In this document: in pieces, positions 7,271 to 14,805 of the stretch | Layout: each line of letters opens with the position of its first letter | Numbering within the stretch: the stretch's first letter is position 1 | Assembly: GCA_003402695.1 (NCBI GenBank) | Contig: QQNC01000002.1 | Span: 1 to 47,561 of the forward strand | DNA length: 47,561 nucleotides | Direction of reading: 5' to 3' | DNA from: Verrucomicrobiota bacterium | GTDB lineage: Bacteria > Verrucomicrobiota > Verrucomicrobiia > Opitutales > Opitutaceae | Position numbers and translations under genes: made by a program | Notes under the pieces: model-generated | What the model saw: the letters and a program-made list of their open reading frames with translations, nothing else | Told to the model about the DNA's origin: nothing | The model's database searches: none

Positions 7271-7279
7271 CGGGCATGA

Positions 7280-8125
7280 TCAGAGCTTCGCCGCCGTCTG
7301 GCGGATCAGGTCCCGGAGCTGAATGGTTTCGGAAATGGTGTCGCTCTCGTTGCAGTGCTCCCAGTCGATCCAGATGTACTCCACGCCGATCCAGCGCTTG
7401 TAGCCGGCCTTGGCCATCGCCGCGAGCATGCGGGGGTAATCAATGGTGTTCTGCTTCAGGTTGCACTGCAGCCGGCCGCGGCAGGCGCCGCGCATGTGGA
7501 AGTGGCTGGCATGCGGCACGAGGGGCTCGATGCTGCGGTCGGAAATGCCGGCGCGCGTGAAATGCGTGTAGTCGAGCGTCAGCGTCAGGCCGGGCACGCG
7601 CCGGATCAGGTCCGCGGTTTCCTCGGGAGTCGTGACGATGGAGCCGACATGCGCCTCCGTGCCGAAGATCAAGCCGGCCGCGCGGCTTTCCTCGACGCGC
7701 CAGCCGAGTTCATCGGCGGAGCGCGCCAGCGAGGCATCCCTCCCCTCCTCCGCAAACACCACGCCCGGCAGCGTGGTCACGTGCTCGCACCCCACGGCGT
7801 CGGCGTACTCCAGCGTGCGCAGGAACCAGTCCCGCGCCTTCCGGCGCCGGGCGGCGCTGGGCTGGTTGATCGCGTAGGGCGCGAAGTCCGGCATCATCTG
7901 CAGGAACACGTCGGCGGCGACGAGGCCGCGGTCGCCCAGGGCGCGCTTCAGCTTCCGCGCGCTGGCCTTGACGTTCTTGAACTCCTTGGACGGCCAGAGA
8001 TGTGAACGCTGGTCAAACAGGCCGATGTCGACGCCGGTGAAGCCGAGGTTGGCGATCAGATCCAGCGCGTGCGGATGGCTCAGCAGCGGAAAGGTGAAGT
8101 CGGCGCAGGCGAATTTTGCTTTCAT
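7280..8125 (-). CDS. Sugar phosphate isomerase/epimerase-like TIM-barrel protein
   Basis: A 281-residue protein of the xylose-isomerase-like TIM-barrel superfamily (AP endonuclease 2 family). Supporting segments are NLGFTGVDIGLF near the start, the EAHVGSIVTTPEET block with a likely metal-ligand Glu, LTLDYTHFT with Asp and His, SHFHMRGA, and WIGVEYIWIDWEHCNE near the C-terminus. These supply the expected Glu/Asp/His metal site. The genes around it suggest it isomerises or epimerises a keto-sugar or sugar acid of the deoxy-sugar route. The exact substrate cannot be read from the sequence. It starts 6 nt after the SDR gene. Confidence 0.8.
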   Translation of the reverse strand: MKAKFACADFTFPLLSHPHALDLIANLGFTGVDIGLFDQRSHLWPSKEFKNVKASARKLKRALGDRGLVAADVFLQMMPDFAPYAINQPSAARRRKARDWFLRTLEYADAVGCEHVTTLPGVVFAEEGRDASLARSADELGWRVEESRAAGLIFGTEAHVGSIVTTPEETADLIRRVPGLTLTLDYTHFTRAGISDRSIEPLVPHASHFHMRGACRGRLQCNLKQNTIDYPRMLAAMAKAGYKRWIGVEYIWIDWEHCNESDTISETIQLRDLIRQTAAKL

Positions 8126-8131
8126 GGGGTT

Positions 8132-9052
8132 TTAGACGTTCTCCTGGAACAAGGTCGGGCCGGTGCACTGCCACTCGGCCGCCGTAAGGTAGCCGCAGTC
8201 TATCGTGAGCGACGTGCCCGTTATGCCGGCGGAATCCTCGCAGCTGAAATACCGGATCGATTTCGCCACATCGAGCGGCGAGAGCGAGACGCCCATCGGC
8301 ACGCGCTGCAGGCGCTCGGCCAGCGCCGCCTTGGGATCGGGGCGGACGTTGAGGTGCTCCCACAGCATGGGCGTTTCCGTGATGCCCGGGCACACGCAAT
8401 TGCAGCGCACGCCGTGCGCTGCGTAGTCGAGCGCGATGGAGCGGGTGAGGCCGAGGATGGCGTGTTTCGTCGTCGTGTAGACGGGGGTGCGGGCCTGGCC
8501 GACAAAGCTGCTGATCGAGCCGACGTTGACGACGTAGCCGCGCTTCGCCTTCCGCAGGTGCGGGAAGGCGTGCTTGAAGGCGAAAAACATCGATTTGACG
8601 TTCACGCCCATCACGCGGTCCCACTGGGACTCGGTGTAGGTGTGCAGGTCGCCGATCTCCACCATGCCGGCGTTGTTGACCAGGATATCGAGCCGGCCAA
8701 AGCGCTTCACTGTCGCGGCGATGGAGGCCTTCACGTCGCTCTCCAGGCTCACGTCGCAGGCCAGGGCAATCGCGGCGCCGGGCGCCGTGCGGTTGATACG
8801 GTGGGCAATGGCCTGGCCGAGTTCGATCCGGCGGCCGACGATCGCCACCTTCGCGCCCTCGCGGGCAAACAATTCCGCCGCCGCCTCGCCAATGCCGGAG
8901 GTGGCGCCGCTGATCCAGGCGACGCGACCGGCCAGCCGGCCGGTCTGAGGGAGGGCGCGACCGCTGGACGCGCTTCCGGTACGTTTGACGGATGTTTTTG
9001 GCACGCCCAGCGGGCGCGCCCTACCCTTTAAAGCTGACATATACGCCTCCAT
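8132..9052 (-). CDS. Short-chain dehydrogenase/reductase, candidate sugar 1-dehydrogenase
   Basis: A 306-residue classical SDR. The cofactor motif GATSGIGE is at 49-56, NNAG at 126-129, catalytic Ser near 181, Tyr192 and Lys196 in YTTTK. The fold normally starts about ten residues before the glycine motif; here an extra segment of about 37 residues precedes it, encoded by a REP-like palindrome. No alternative ATG lies after the repeat, so the repeat appears to be translated. In this context an L-fucose or L-rhamnose dehydrogenase is plausible, which is inference. The start region overlaps the end of the upstream dehydrogenase gene by 25 nt. Confidence 0.85.
   Translation of the reverse strand: MEAYMSALKGRARPLGVPKTSVKRTGSASSGRALPQTGRLAGRVAWISGATSGIGEAAAELFAREGAKVAIVGRRIELGQAIAHRINRTAPGAAIALACDVSLESDVKASIAATVKRFGRLDILVNNAGMVEIGDLHTYTESQWDRVMGVNVKSMFFAFKHAFPHLRKAKRGYVVNVGSISSFVGQARTPVYTTTKHAILGLTRSIALDYAAHGVRCNCVCPGITETPMLWEHLNVRPDPKAALAERLQRVPMGVSLSPLDVAKSIRYFSCEDSAGITGTSLTIDCGYLTAAEWQCTGPTLFQENV
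8952..9024. repeat. REP-like palindrome inside the SDR reading frame
   Basis: An imperfect inverted repeat with arms at about 8952-8977 and 9000-9024. The right arm reads CCCAGCGGGCGCGCCCTAC, like the arms at 3575-3651 and 10072-10199. It is translated as residues about 9-34 of the SDR, giving GRARPLGVP and SSGRALP segments that are near mirror images. Confidence 0.75.
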
Positions 9053-10068
9053 TTCTCCTGGAACGACGGCTTGGCCAGCACGTCGGGGTTAACCAGACCG
9101 CGTGGTTTCTGGCCGAGCGACAGGTCGATCATCCCCTGGCAGGCCGTGCGGCCGATGTCGCGGAACAGCTCGTGCGTCCACGCGATGCAGTGCGGCGCGA
9201 GCAGGACATTGTCCAGGTCGGCAAACCGCGAGGGCGACGTGACTGGCTCCTGCGCAAAGCAATCCAGCGCGGCACCAGCGATGCGGTTGGATTTGAGCGC
9301 GGCGTAGAGTGCGTCCTCATCCACCAGCCCGCCCCGCGCCGTGTTGAGCAGGTAGGCGCCGGGTTTCATTAGTGCGAGTTGCGCAGGGCCGACCAGGCCG
9401 CGGGTCTGCTCGGTGAGCGGGCAGTGAATGGAGACAAAATCCGCTTCCCGCAACAGCTCGTCCAGGCTCACCTTGCGCGCGCCCGCCTTGGCGGCGCCGG
9501 CATCGTCGATGAACGGGTCAAACGCCAGCGGCGGCTTCATGCCCCAGTTTTCGAGAAGTTTGATCAGGTGGCGGGCAATGCCGCCGAGGCCGATCACGCC
9601 GAGCGTGCGGTCGCGCAATTCGCGGCCCATGAAACACGAACGCACCTCCCACTCCCCGGTGCGCACGAGGCGGTCCTTCGTCCGCATGTGGTGCGTAAGG
9701 GCGATCATCCAGCCGACCGCCGCCTCGGCCACCGGGCGGTCCACGGCTCCGCTCGTGATCAACACCGCGACGTCTGCCGCCGTGCAGGCCGGCACGTCCA
9801 CGGAATCGTAACCCACGCCGAAGCGACCGACGGCCAGTAAGTCATTCGCTGAGGAAACCGATTGGGCCGTCACCTTGGGCGTGAGCACGATCACGCCGTT
9901 GGCGCCCGCGAGCTGATCGGACGAAATCTCCGGGCTGTGCCCGGCAAACGGCGACTGCTGGATGTGGGGCGCAACCGACAGCACGGACAGGCCGATGTCC
10001 TGATACTTCGGCTTCCCGGCCGCATCGAAAAAGTCGGCGGTGAACTTGAGGTTAAAGGGCGAGGGCAT
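9028..10068 (-). CDS. D-isomer-specific 2-hydroxyacid dehydrogenase
   Basis: A 346-residue NAD-dependent dehydrogenase of the phosphoglycerate dehydrogenase superfamily. It has the Rossmann motif GVIGLGGIA at about 157-165 and the catalytic trio R245 (NTARGGLVDE), E274 (CFAQEPV) and H293 (LLAPHC). I start at the ATG at 10068; upstream codons lie in a palindromic repeat. It would reduce a 2-keto acid or oxidise a 2-hydroxy acid. In this operon that could mean lactate/pyruvate chemistry or oxidation of a sugar acid. It overlaps the SDR gene by 25 nt. Confidence 0.88.
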   Translation of the reverse strand: MPSPFNLKFTADFFDAAGKPKYQDIGLSVLSVAPHIQQSPFAGHSPEISSDQLAGANGVIVLTPKVTAQSVSSANDLLAVGRFGVGYDSVDVPACTAADVAVLITSGAVDRPVAEAAVGWMIALTHHMRTKDRLVRTGEWEVRSCFMGRELRDRTLGVIGLGGIARHLIKLLENWGMKPPLAFDPFIDDAGAAKAGARKVSLDELLREADFVSIHCPLTEQTRGLVGPAQLALMKPGAYLLNTARGGLVDEDALYAALKSNRIAGAALDCFAQEPVTSPSRFADLDNVLLAPHCIAWTHELFRDIGRTACQGMIDLSLGQKPRGLVNPDVLAKPSFQEKWRRICQL

Positions 10069-10071
10069 GGT

Positions 10072-10199
10072 GGTAGGGCGCGCCCGCTGGGCGCGCCGTT
10101 TTGTGTGGGTTGCGCGCTCGCGCGCAACGTTGCCCGCGAGCGGGCAACCCACATTGGCAATCCGGCATCCCGAAGCGCGCCCCGCGGTCGCGCCCTACC
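10072..10199. repeat. Composite nested palindrome between aldolase-cupin and dehydrogenase genes
   Basis: Outer arms at about 10072-10097 and 10172-10199 carry the GGTAGGGCG...CGCCCTACC family seen twice more in this cluster. Nested inside is a second palindrome, 10104-10152, reading GTGGGTTGC at one end and GCAACCCAC at the other, with a GCGCGCTCGCGCGC centre. The whole block fills the gap between the two genes. In the transcript it would form a long multi-branched hairpin. Confidence 0.85.
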
Positions 10200-10227
10200 T
10201 CGGAAATGCGATCGGTTTTCATGGTCT

Positions 10228-11898
10228 TCACGCGCTCGGCATCGCGACGTTGGACCCGGTGGCGCAGGTCTCATCCACCACGATGCGCTCGGGCATCGGG
10301 CCGGCGTAGAACCAGATCATGCCCATCGGCGCGGGCGTCTCGTTGATGAAATAATGCACCCGGCCGCGCGGCTGCAGCGCGGTCTCGAGGTTGCCCAGCG
10401 TGTAGCGCCGGCCTTCGACGAGGCAGGTCGCGGAGCCTTCGACGATGCTGATGGATTCGTCGAAGTCGTGCAGGTGCGCCGGCAGCCGCCCACCCTGCTG
10501 GAACAGCCCGTAGCCGCCGCTCATTTCGATTCCGGGCACGAGGTCGGAGTTGCAGAAATCCACGAACGCCGCGCCGTTGCCCGGGGCGTAGCGCTCGACC
10601 TTCTTCTGGTAAGTCACGCGTTCGCCGCCGGGACGCGTCGCTGTGGCCTCCGGCATGGTGTGCTTCGGAAAAAACGTGTCCACCAACTCGCGGTCCGGCT
10701 TGGCCGAGGCCAGCGCGATGTGGAACACCGCGGGATTCGTGCGGGAGAGATTGGTGACCTTGTGCGCGAGCCCGCGCGGAACGGTGACATTGTCGAGCGG
10801 GCCGACCTCATAGCAGCGGCCCTCCACGTCGATGACGGCGCGGCCGCGCAGCAGCGTGATGGATTCGCCAAACGTGTGGCGGTGACACGGCAGCACGGCG
10901 CCCGGGGCGAAGGTCACGTAGCCGGTGGTCAGATTGCGCGCCGTATTGTGTGCGCCCACGAGGCAGTCGAACTTCACGCCGGGAGTGATATCGTACTGCG
11001 GGCCGCGGCCGGGCTGGTTCATGACCTCATTGCGGTCCGGCTTCATTTCCGGCGGAGCGCAGCTTACCGGCGTTTCGGCGGCAAGGGCGGCGGCGTTGTT
11101 CTCGAGGGTGAAAGAGGCACGCATCTGACGGTCGCGGCCGGCGACGCCGAGGGTCGTATGCAGGCTCCGGATCAGCAGGCCGGCATCGAGCCCGAGCGCG
11201 ATCGCGGCGAAACCCTGTTCCTTGCGCTTGGTGAGATTGGCGTTGTCGGTGGCGACGACGCCGCAGTGCTTACCGGCGGCGCGGAGCGCGTCCTTGGCCG
11301 AGACGATCATGTCGCCAACACCGGGACCCTCCCACTGACCGGGGAAACCGGCGGTGGAGGACAGGTCGGCGGGGCCGAAGAAATAGAGTTCCGCGCCCTT
11401 CACGGTGGCGAGCTCGGCGATATTTTTCACCGCTTGCACCGTCTCGATGATGGGGATGACCATGACGTTCTGGTCGGCCTCGCCCGTATGCTCGATGAAG
11501 CACTGGCCCCAGCACGTGGCCCGCTCGGCGCCGATGCCCCGGATGCCGCGGGGCGGATACGTCGCCGCGGCGATGGCAGCCTCGAGTTGCAGGGCGGTCT
11601 CGATCCACGGGATGACCACGCCATCGGCGCCGACATCGAGGGCGCGCTTGATCAGCGCGGGGGAGTTTTCCGCCAGGCGAACGAACACCACGGTTTCGCT
11701 GCGGACCGCAGCGCGGACGTGCTCGACGATTTCCTTCCAGTCGAGGTGGCCGTGCTCGGCGTCAATCGTCACCCAGTCGAGTCCCAGCCCGACCGCCATC
11801 TCGCAGATGCTCGGCGATTCCAGCGTGATCCAGAGTCCATACACGGGCGTACCGGACTTCATTTTCGCGCGCAGGCGCTGCAAGGCGGGGACTTTCAT
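10228..11898 (-). CDS. HpcH/HpaI (RhmA-like) aldolase fused to two cupin domains
   Basis: A 556-residue fusion. Residues 1-260 are an HpcH/HpaI class II pyruvate aldolase: catalytic H49 in DAEHG, R74 in FVRLAE, metal ligands E152 and D178 (GPADLS), and GLDAG near 236-240. RhmA-type enzymes cleave 2-keto-3-deoxy-L-rhamnonate to pyruvate and L-lactaldehyde. Two cupin domains follow. The first has the H-x-H-x3-E motif at 339-345 and H379; the second has H475, H477, E481 and H515. Both look metal-binding. The start at 11898 faces the AraC-type gene. The upstream in-frame extension is Pro/Phe-rich and unlikely to be real. Confidence 0.85.
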   Translation of the reverse strand: MKVPALQRLRAKMKSGTPVYGLWITLESPSICEMAVGLGLDWVTIDAEHGHLDWKEIVEHVRAAVRSETVVFVRLAENSPALIKRALDVGADGVVIPWIETALQLEAAIAAATYPPRGIRGIGAERATCWGQCFIEHTGEADQNVMVIPIIETVQAVKNIAELATVKGAELYFFGPADLSSTAGFPGQWEGPGVGDMIVSAKDALRAAGKHCGVVATDNANLTKRKEQGFAAIALGLDAGLLIRSLHTTLGVAGRDRQMRASFTLENNAAALAAETPVSCAPPEMKPDRNEVMNQPGRGPQYDITPGVKFDCLVGAHNTARNLTTGYVTFAPGAVLPCHRHTFGESITLLRGRAVIDVEGRCYEVGPLDNVTVPRGLAHKVTNLSRTNPAVFHIALASAKPDRELVDTFFPKHTMPEATATRPGGERVTYQKKVERYAPGNGAAFVDFCNSDLVPGIEMSGGYGLFQQGGRLPAHLHDFDESISIVEGSATCLVEGRRYTLGNLETALQPRGRVHYFINETPAPMGMIWFYAGPMPERIVVDETCATGSNVAMPSA

Positions 11899-11976
11899 GA
11901 AAACAAAAAAGGGAAAGGGACAACGGACCGGGGCTGGAGGGCGGCCTGACACTAGCGGATTGCCAGCTTCGGTGAC
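11899..11976. promoter_or_regulatory. Divergent promoter region between regulator and microcompartment operon
   Basis: This 78-nt gap separates the start codons of the aldolase-cupin gene (minus strand) and the AraC-type regulator (plus strand). It must hold at least part of both promoters. An A/G-rich tract (AAAACAAAAAAGGGAAAGGG) lies next to the aldolase start. I cannot identify clear -35/-10 boxes or the paired half-sites an AraC-type protein would bind. The arrangement itself supports control of the operon by this regulator. Confidence 0.5.
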
Positions 11977-12927
11977 ATGGACAGTCTGAGCGTTTACCTA
12001 GGTTTTTTGAGCGCCCACCCCTTGAGCGACGCCCCCAAAAGTTTTCACCGCTACCTGCTGGTCGACTCGAAAGATCGCGACTGGGGCATCTATGCCACCT
12101 CGGCGGGCTACGTGGACATTGCGCCCGGTGCGCCCTACCCGCCCGAGGGCCACCCGAAGCAGTATACGTTCCGCTGGGAAGACGGCCGCAAGCTGGACGA
12201 GCTGCAGATCCACTTCATCACGCGCGGCGGCGGCGTGCTGGAATCGGGGAAAGAAGGCGGGCGTCGGCAGAAAATCACGGCGGGCAGCGCATTTTTACTG
12301 TTTCCGGGAGAGTGGCACCGCTACGCGCCGCAGAAGCAGACCGGCTGGTTTGAATATTGGATCGGATTGAAGGGCGAATACGTCGAGCGGCTCTTGGCGA
12401 GGCACTTTTTCACTCCGGGACACCCGGTGTTTGCACCGTCGGACAGCAGTGCGCTGCTGCGGCTGTTCACCGAGGCGGTGGGCTGTCTGCGTCACCATTC
12501 GACGGGCGCGTCCCGCGTGCTGGGATCGCTCGCGGGGCAAATTCTGGCCGAGTTATCCACGGGTGCCGTGGCCGCGCCCCCCGCCGCGACGCGCACAGAG
12601 CACCTCGTGCACGAGGCCAAGCTGATGCTCGGCCAGCATCTCGAGCAGGAGTTGGACCTGGAATTACTCTCCAAAAAAATCGGTGCGGGCTACCACTGGC
12701 TGCGGCGGGCGTTCAAGTCGGAGACGGGCCAGTCGCTCCACCAATACCGGCTGCAGGTCCGGCTCAGCCGGGCCAAGCTGCTACTGAAGAACTCGGATCT
12801 CCCCGTGGAGCAGGTGGCGCTGCAGACGGGTTTCCAGGATCCGTATTATTTCTCCCAGATCTTCAAGCAGAAGACCGGCGTGACCCCCACCAGCTGGCGC
12901 AAGGGGGATACGGCGCTGATGACCTAG
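11977..12927 (+). CDS. AraC-family transcriptional regulator
   Basis: A 316-residue regulator. The N-terminal half is a cupin-like sensor domain, with ITAGSAFLLFPGEWHRYAPQ forming the typical beta-barrel end and EYWIGLKG following. The C-terminal 100 residues hold two helix-turn-helix units: LELLSKKIGAGYHWLRRAFK, then VEQVALQTGFQDPYYFSQIF with the KTGVTPTSWRK end, the AraC signature. Its position opposite the microcompartment operon and before the fucosidase-like gene suggests it senses the sugar and activates both. The effector sugar is not visible in the sequence. Confidence 0.92.
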   Translation: MDSLSVYLGFLSAHPLSDAPKSFHRYLLVDSKDRDWGIYATSAGYVDIAPGAPYPPEGHPKQYTFRWEDGRKLDELQIHFITRGGGVLESGKEGGRRQKITAGSAFLLFPGEWHRYAPQKQTGWFEYWIGLKGEYVERLLARHFFTPGHPVFAPSDSSALLRLFTEAVGCLRHHSTGASRVLGSLAGQILAELSTGAVAAPPAATRTEHLVHEAKLMLGQHLEQELDLELLSKKIGAGYHWLRRAFKSETGQSLHQYRLQVRLSRAKLLLKNSDLPVEQVALQTGFQDPYYFSQIFKQKTGVTPTSWRKGDTALMT

Positions 12928-12930
12928 TGA

Positions 12931-12972
12931 TTGTCAGCGCGAGGACGGCGACTCCGGACCTCGCAATGACAA
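12931..12972. repeat. Inverted repeat after the AraC-type gene
   Basis: TTGTCA and GCGAGG on the left are mirrored by CCTCGC and TGACAA on the right, forming a hairpin 3 nt after the regulator stop codon. There is no T-run after it, so intrinsic termination is doubtful. It belongs to none of the other repeat families in the window. Confidence 0.75.
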
Positions 12973-13050
12973 ACGGCGGCATCAGCAATCCCGCGCTACA
13001 TTCACGGAAATTCGCGTGATTCACGGGCCGTCTCTGGTAAACAGGAGCCC

Positions 13051-14046
13051 GTGAGCACCCCTCCGGCCTCGACGCCTTGGAAGCGCGCCAACACCGATTG
13101 GCTCCATGACGCCCGCTGGGGGATGTTCGTCCACTACCTCGCCGACTCGGCCAGCAACCTGAAGCCGATCACGCTGACGGCCGACGACTGGAACCGGCGC
13201 ATCGACGCGTTCGACGTCGATGGGCTGGCCAAACAGCTGGCCTACGCCCGCGTGCCCTATTTCTGCATCACGCTCGGCCAGAATTCCGGGTTCTACCTCA
13301 GCCCCAACAGCACCTACGACACGATCGTCGGGCTCAAGCCGAGCAAGTGCTCGAAACGCGACCTGATCGCCGACCTCGCGTCGGCGTTCAAACCCTACGG
13401 CATCCGGCTGATGGTCTATCTCCCCGGCGGCGCGCCCGCCGCCGACGCCGTGGCGAAGGCCAGGCTGGAGGAGCCCGTGGACGGGCGGCTCTCGACGATC
13501 CAGGAGCACTGGGAAGCCGTCAGCCGCGAGTGGTCGCTACGCTGGGGCAAAAACGTGCACGGCTGGTGGATCGACGGTCCCTACAACAAGGAAGCCTACT
13601 CGCATCCCGACGCGCCCAACTACCGCAGCTTCGCGTCGGCGCTGAAGGCCGGCAACCCCGACTCCCTCGTGGCGTTCAACAACGGCCTGCGATTGCCGCT
13701 CTATTCGGTCACCGAGTGCGACGACTTCACCCCCGGCGAGATCGAGCGCGACCTGCCGGTGGCACCAGGCTGTCTGCCGGACTACTCGCTTCTTTCGAAT
13801 TTCGGCCGCTACCTCGACGGCGCGCAGTTGCACGTGCTCACGATCATGGGCGAGTGGTGGGGCAAGCACCCGAAGCGTTTCGACGACGAGCTCGTCATCG
13901 CCTACACAAAATATTTCAACCGCAAGGGCGGCGTGATCTCGTGGGACGCCCCGATCCAGGTGAGCGGGCTGATGGACGAAGCCTTCCGCCCGCAGATCGA
14001 GGCGCTCGGACATGCGATCAGGGCGGCAAAAGCCCAAGGTTACTGA
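13051..14046 (+). CDS. Alpha-L-fucosidase-like (GH29-type) protein
   Basis: A 331-residue protein resembling the catalytic barrel of GH29 alpha-L-fucosidases. The ARWGMFVHY motif near residue 21 corresponds to the family N-terminal signature. FCITLGQNSGFYLSPN and GIRLMVYLPGG are barrel strands, and GWWIDGPYN places D175 at the nucleophile position. The start is a GTG preceded by ACAGGAG, one of the few clear Shine-Dalgarno sites here. It lacks a signal peptide and any C-terminal beta domain, so it may act in the cytoplasm on imported fucosides. The acid/base residue is not identifiable. Other functions of the barrel are possible. Confidence 0.7.
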   Translation: MSTPPASTPWKRANTDWLHDARWGMFVHYLADSASNLKPITLTADDWNRRIDAFDVDGLAKQLAYARVPYFCITLGQNSGFYLSPNSTYDTIVGLKPSKCSKRDLIADLASAFKPYGIRLMVYLPGGAPAADAVAKARLEEPVDGRLSTIQEHWEAVSREWSLRWGKNVHGWWIDGPYNKEAYSHPDAPNYRSFASALKAGNPDSLVAFNNGLRLPLYSVTECDDFTPGEIERDLPVAPGCLPDYSLLSNFGRYLDGAQLHVLTIMGEWWGKHPKRFDDELVIAYTKYFNRKGGVISWDAPIQVSGLMDEAFRPQIEALGHAIRAAKAQGY

Positions 14047-14083
14047 CCCCAAGTGGAGCAGCAGTTATCACCCACCGCCTGCC

Positions 14084-14562
14084 ATGACCGCTGAGTCGGG
14101 AACCCGCACCATCGCCCGGGCCGAGCTGAGCGCCGCCCCCAGCCAGGCCCTCCTCGCCGCGCTGAATGCCGAGCTCAGCGCGATGTATCCGGAGCCGGGC
14201 GCCAATCACTTCGGCCTCAACCCGCCCAGGTGTCCGGTCAGAGCGGTGTATTTCTCGTTGCCTTACTCAACGGCACGCCGGTCGGTTGCGGCGCGGTGCG
14301 CGCTCATCCATGCGGAGACCGGCGAGTTCAAGCGGATGTACGTGGCGCCGTCCGGGCGCGGAAATGGATTTTCGAAGCGACTGGTGGCTGGCTCGAGGCG
14401 GAGGCGCGGGCGCTGGGCGCCAAGCGGCTCGGGCTCAAAACCGGCATCCGACAACTGGCGGCGCTGGCACTCTATCGCGGCGCGGGGCTTCAACCGATTC
14501 CGCTGTACGGCGAATACCTGGTCCCCCCCGTGACCAGTGGGTGCTTGGGGGAGGAGTTATAG
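14084..14562 (+). pseudogene. Broken GNAT acetyltransferase gene
   Basis: A GNAT-family protein can be followed only by switching frames three times. The ATG frame gives an N-terminus ending ANHFGLNP. A +1-type shift gives SGQSGVFLVALLNGTPVGCGAVRA. The first frame returns for IHAETGEFKRMYVAPSGRGNG, the acetyl-CoA-binding core. Then the second frame gives WLEAEARALGAKRLGLKTG and YRGAGLQPIPLYGEYLVPP. Together these make a normal acetyltransferase of about 155 residues. Three shifts within 180 nt suggest a decayed gene, although sequencing error is possible. Confidence 0.7.
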
Positions 14563-14646
14563 GTCGGGGTTTATCCCCGCTATCCGGGATTGAGGGTCGG
14601 GCGTCAGTCCGAATGAAAGGCATATCGGGCGTAAAGCCCGACCTAC
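14560..14646. repeat. Palindromic repeat, TAGGTCGGG/CCCGACCTA family
   Basis: TAGGTCGGGGTTTATCCCCG at the left and CGGGCGTAAAGCCCGACCTA at the right form the arms, with a further internal GTCGGGCGTCAGTCCGA hairpin. The same family recurs at 33735-33804. It follows the broken acetyltransferase gene. Confidence 0.8.
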
Positions 14647-14805
14647 GACGAACGCCGGCTTGGGTGGAGGGACGCGTCCCGGGCCCGCCATCGCCCTCCC
14701 AGAACCTAGCTGCGGGCACCGGAAAACACCGTCCCGCCCTTCTTTCGCCTCCCCCGGGCATCTCCGGAATTGACGTGGATTTTACCGTCCCGTTTCCTGT
14801 TCGGC

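Noticed and set aside
9862-11949. A 695-codon open frame on the plus strand opposite the aldolase-cupin and dehydrogenase genes
   Set aside because: It is the antisense shadow of well-recognised proteins. Its translation is Arg/His/Gly-rich with no family motif, as expected for high-GC antisense frames.
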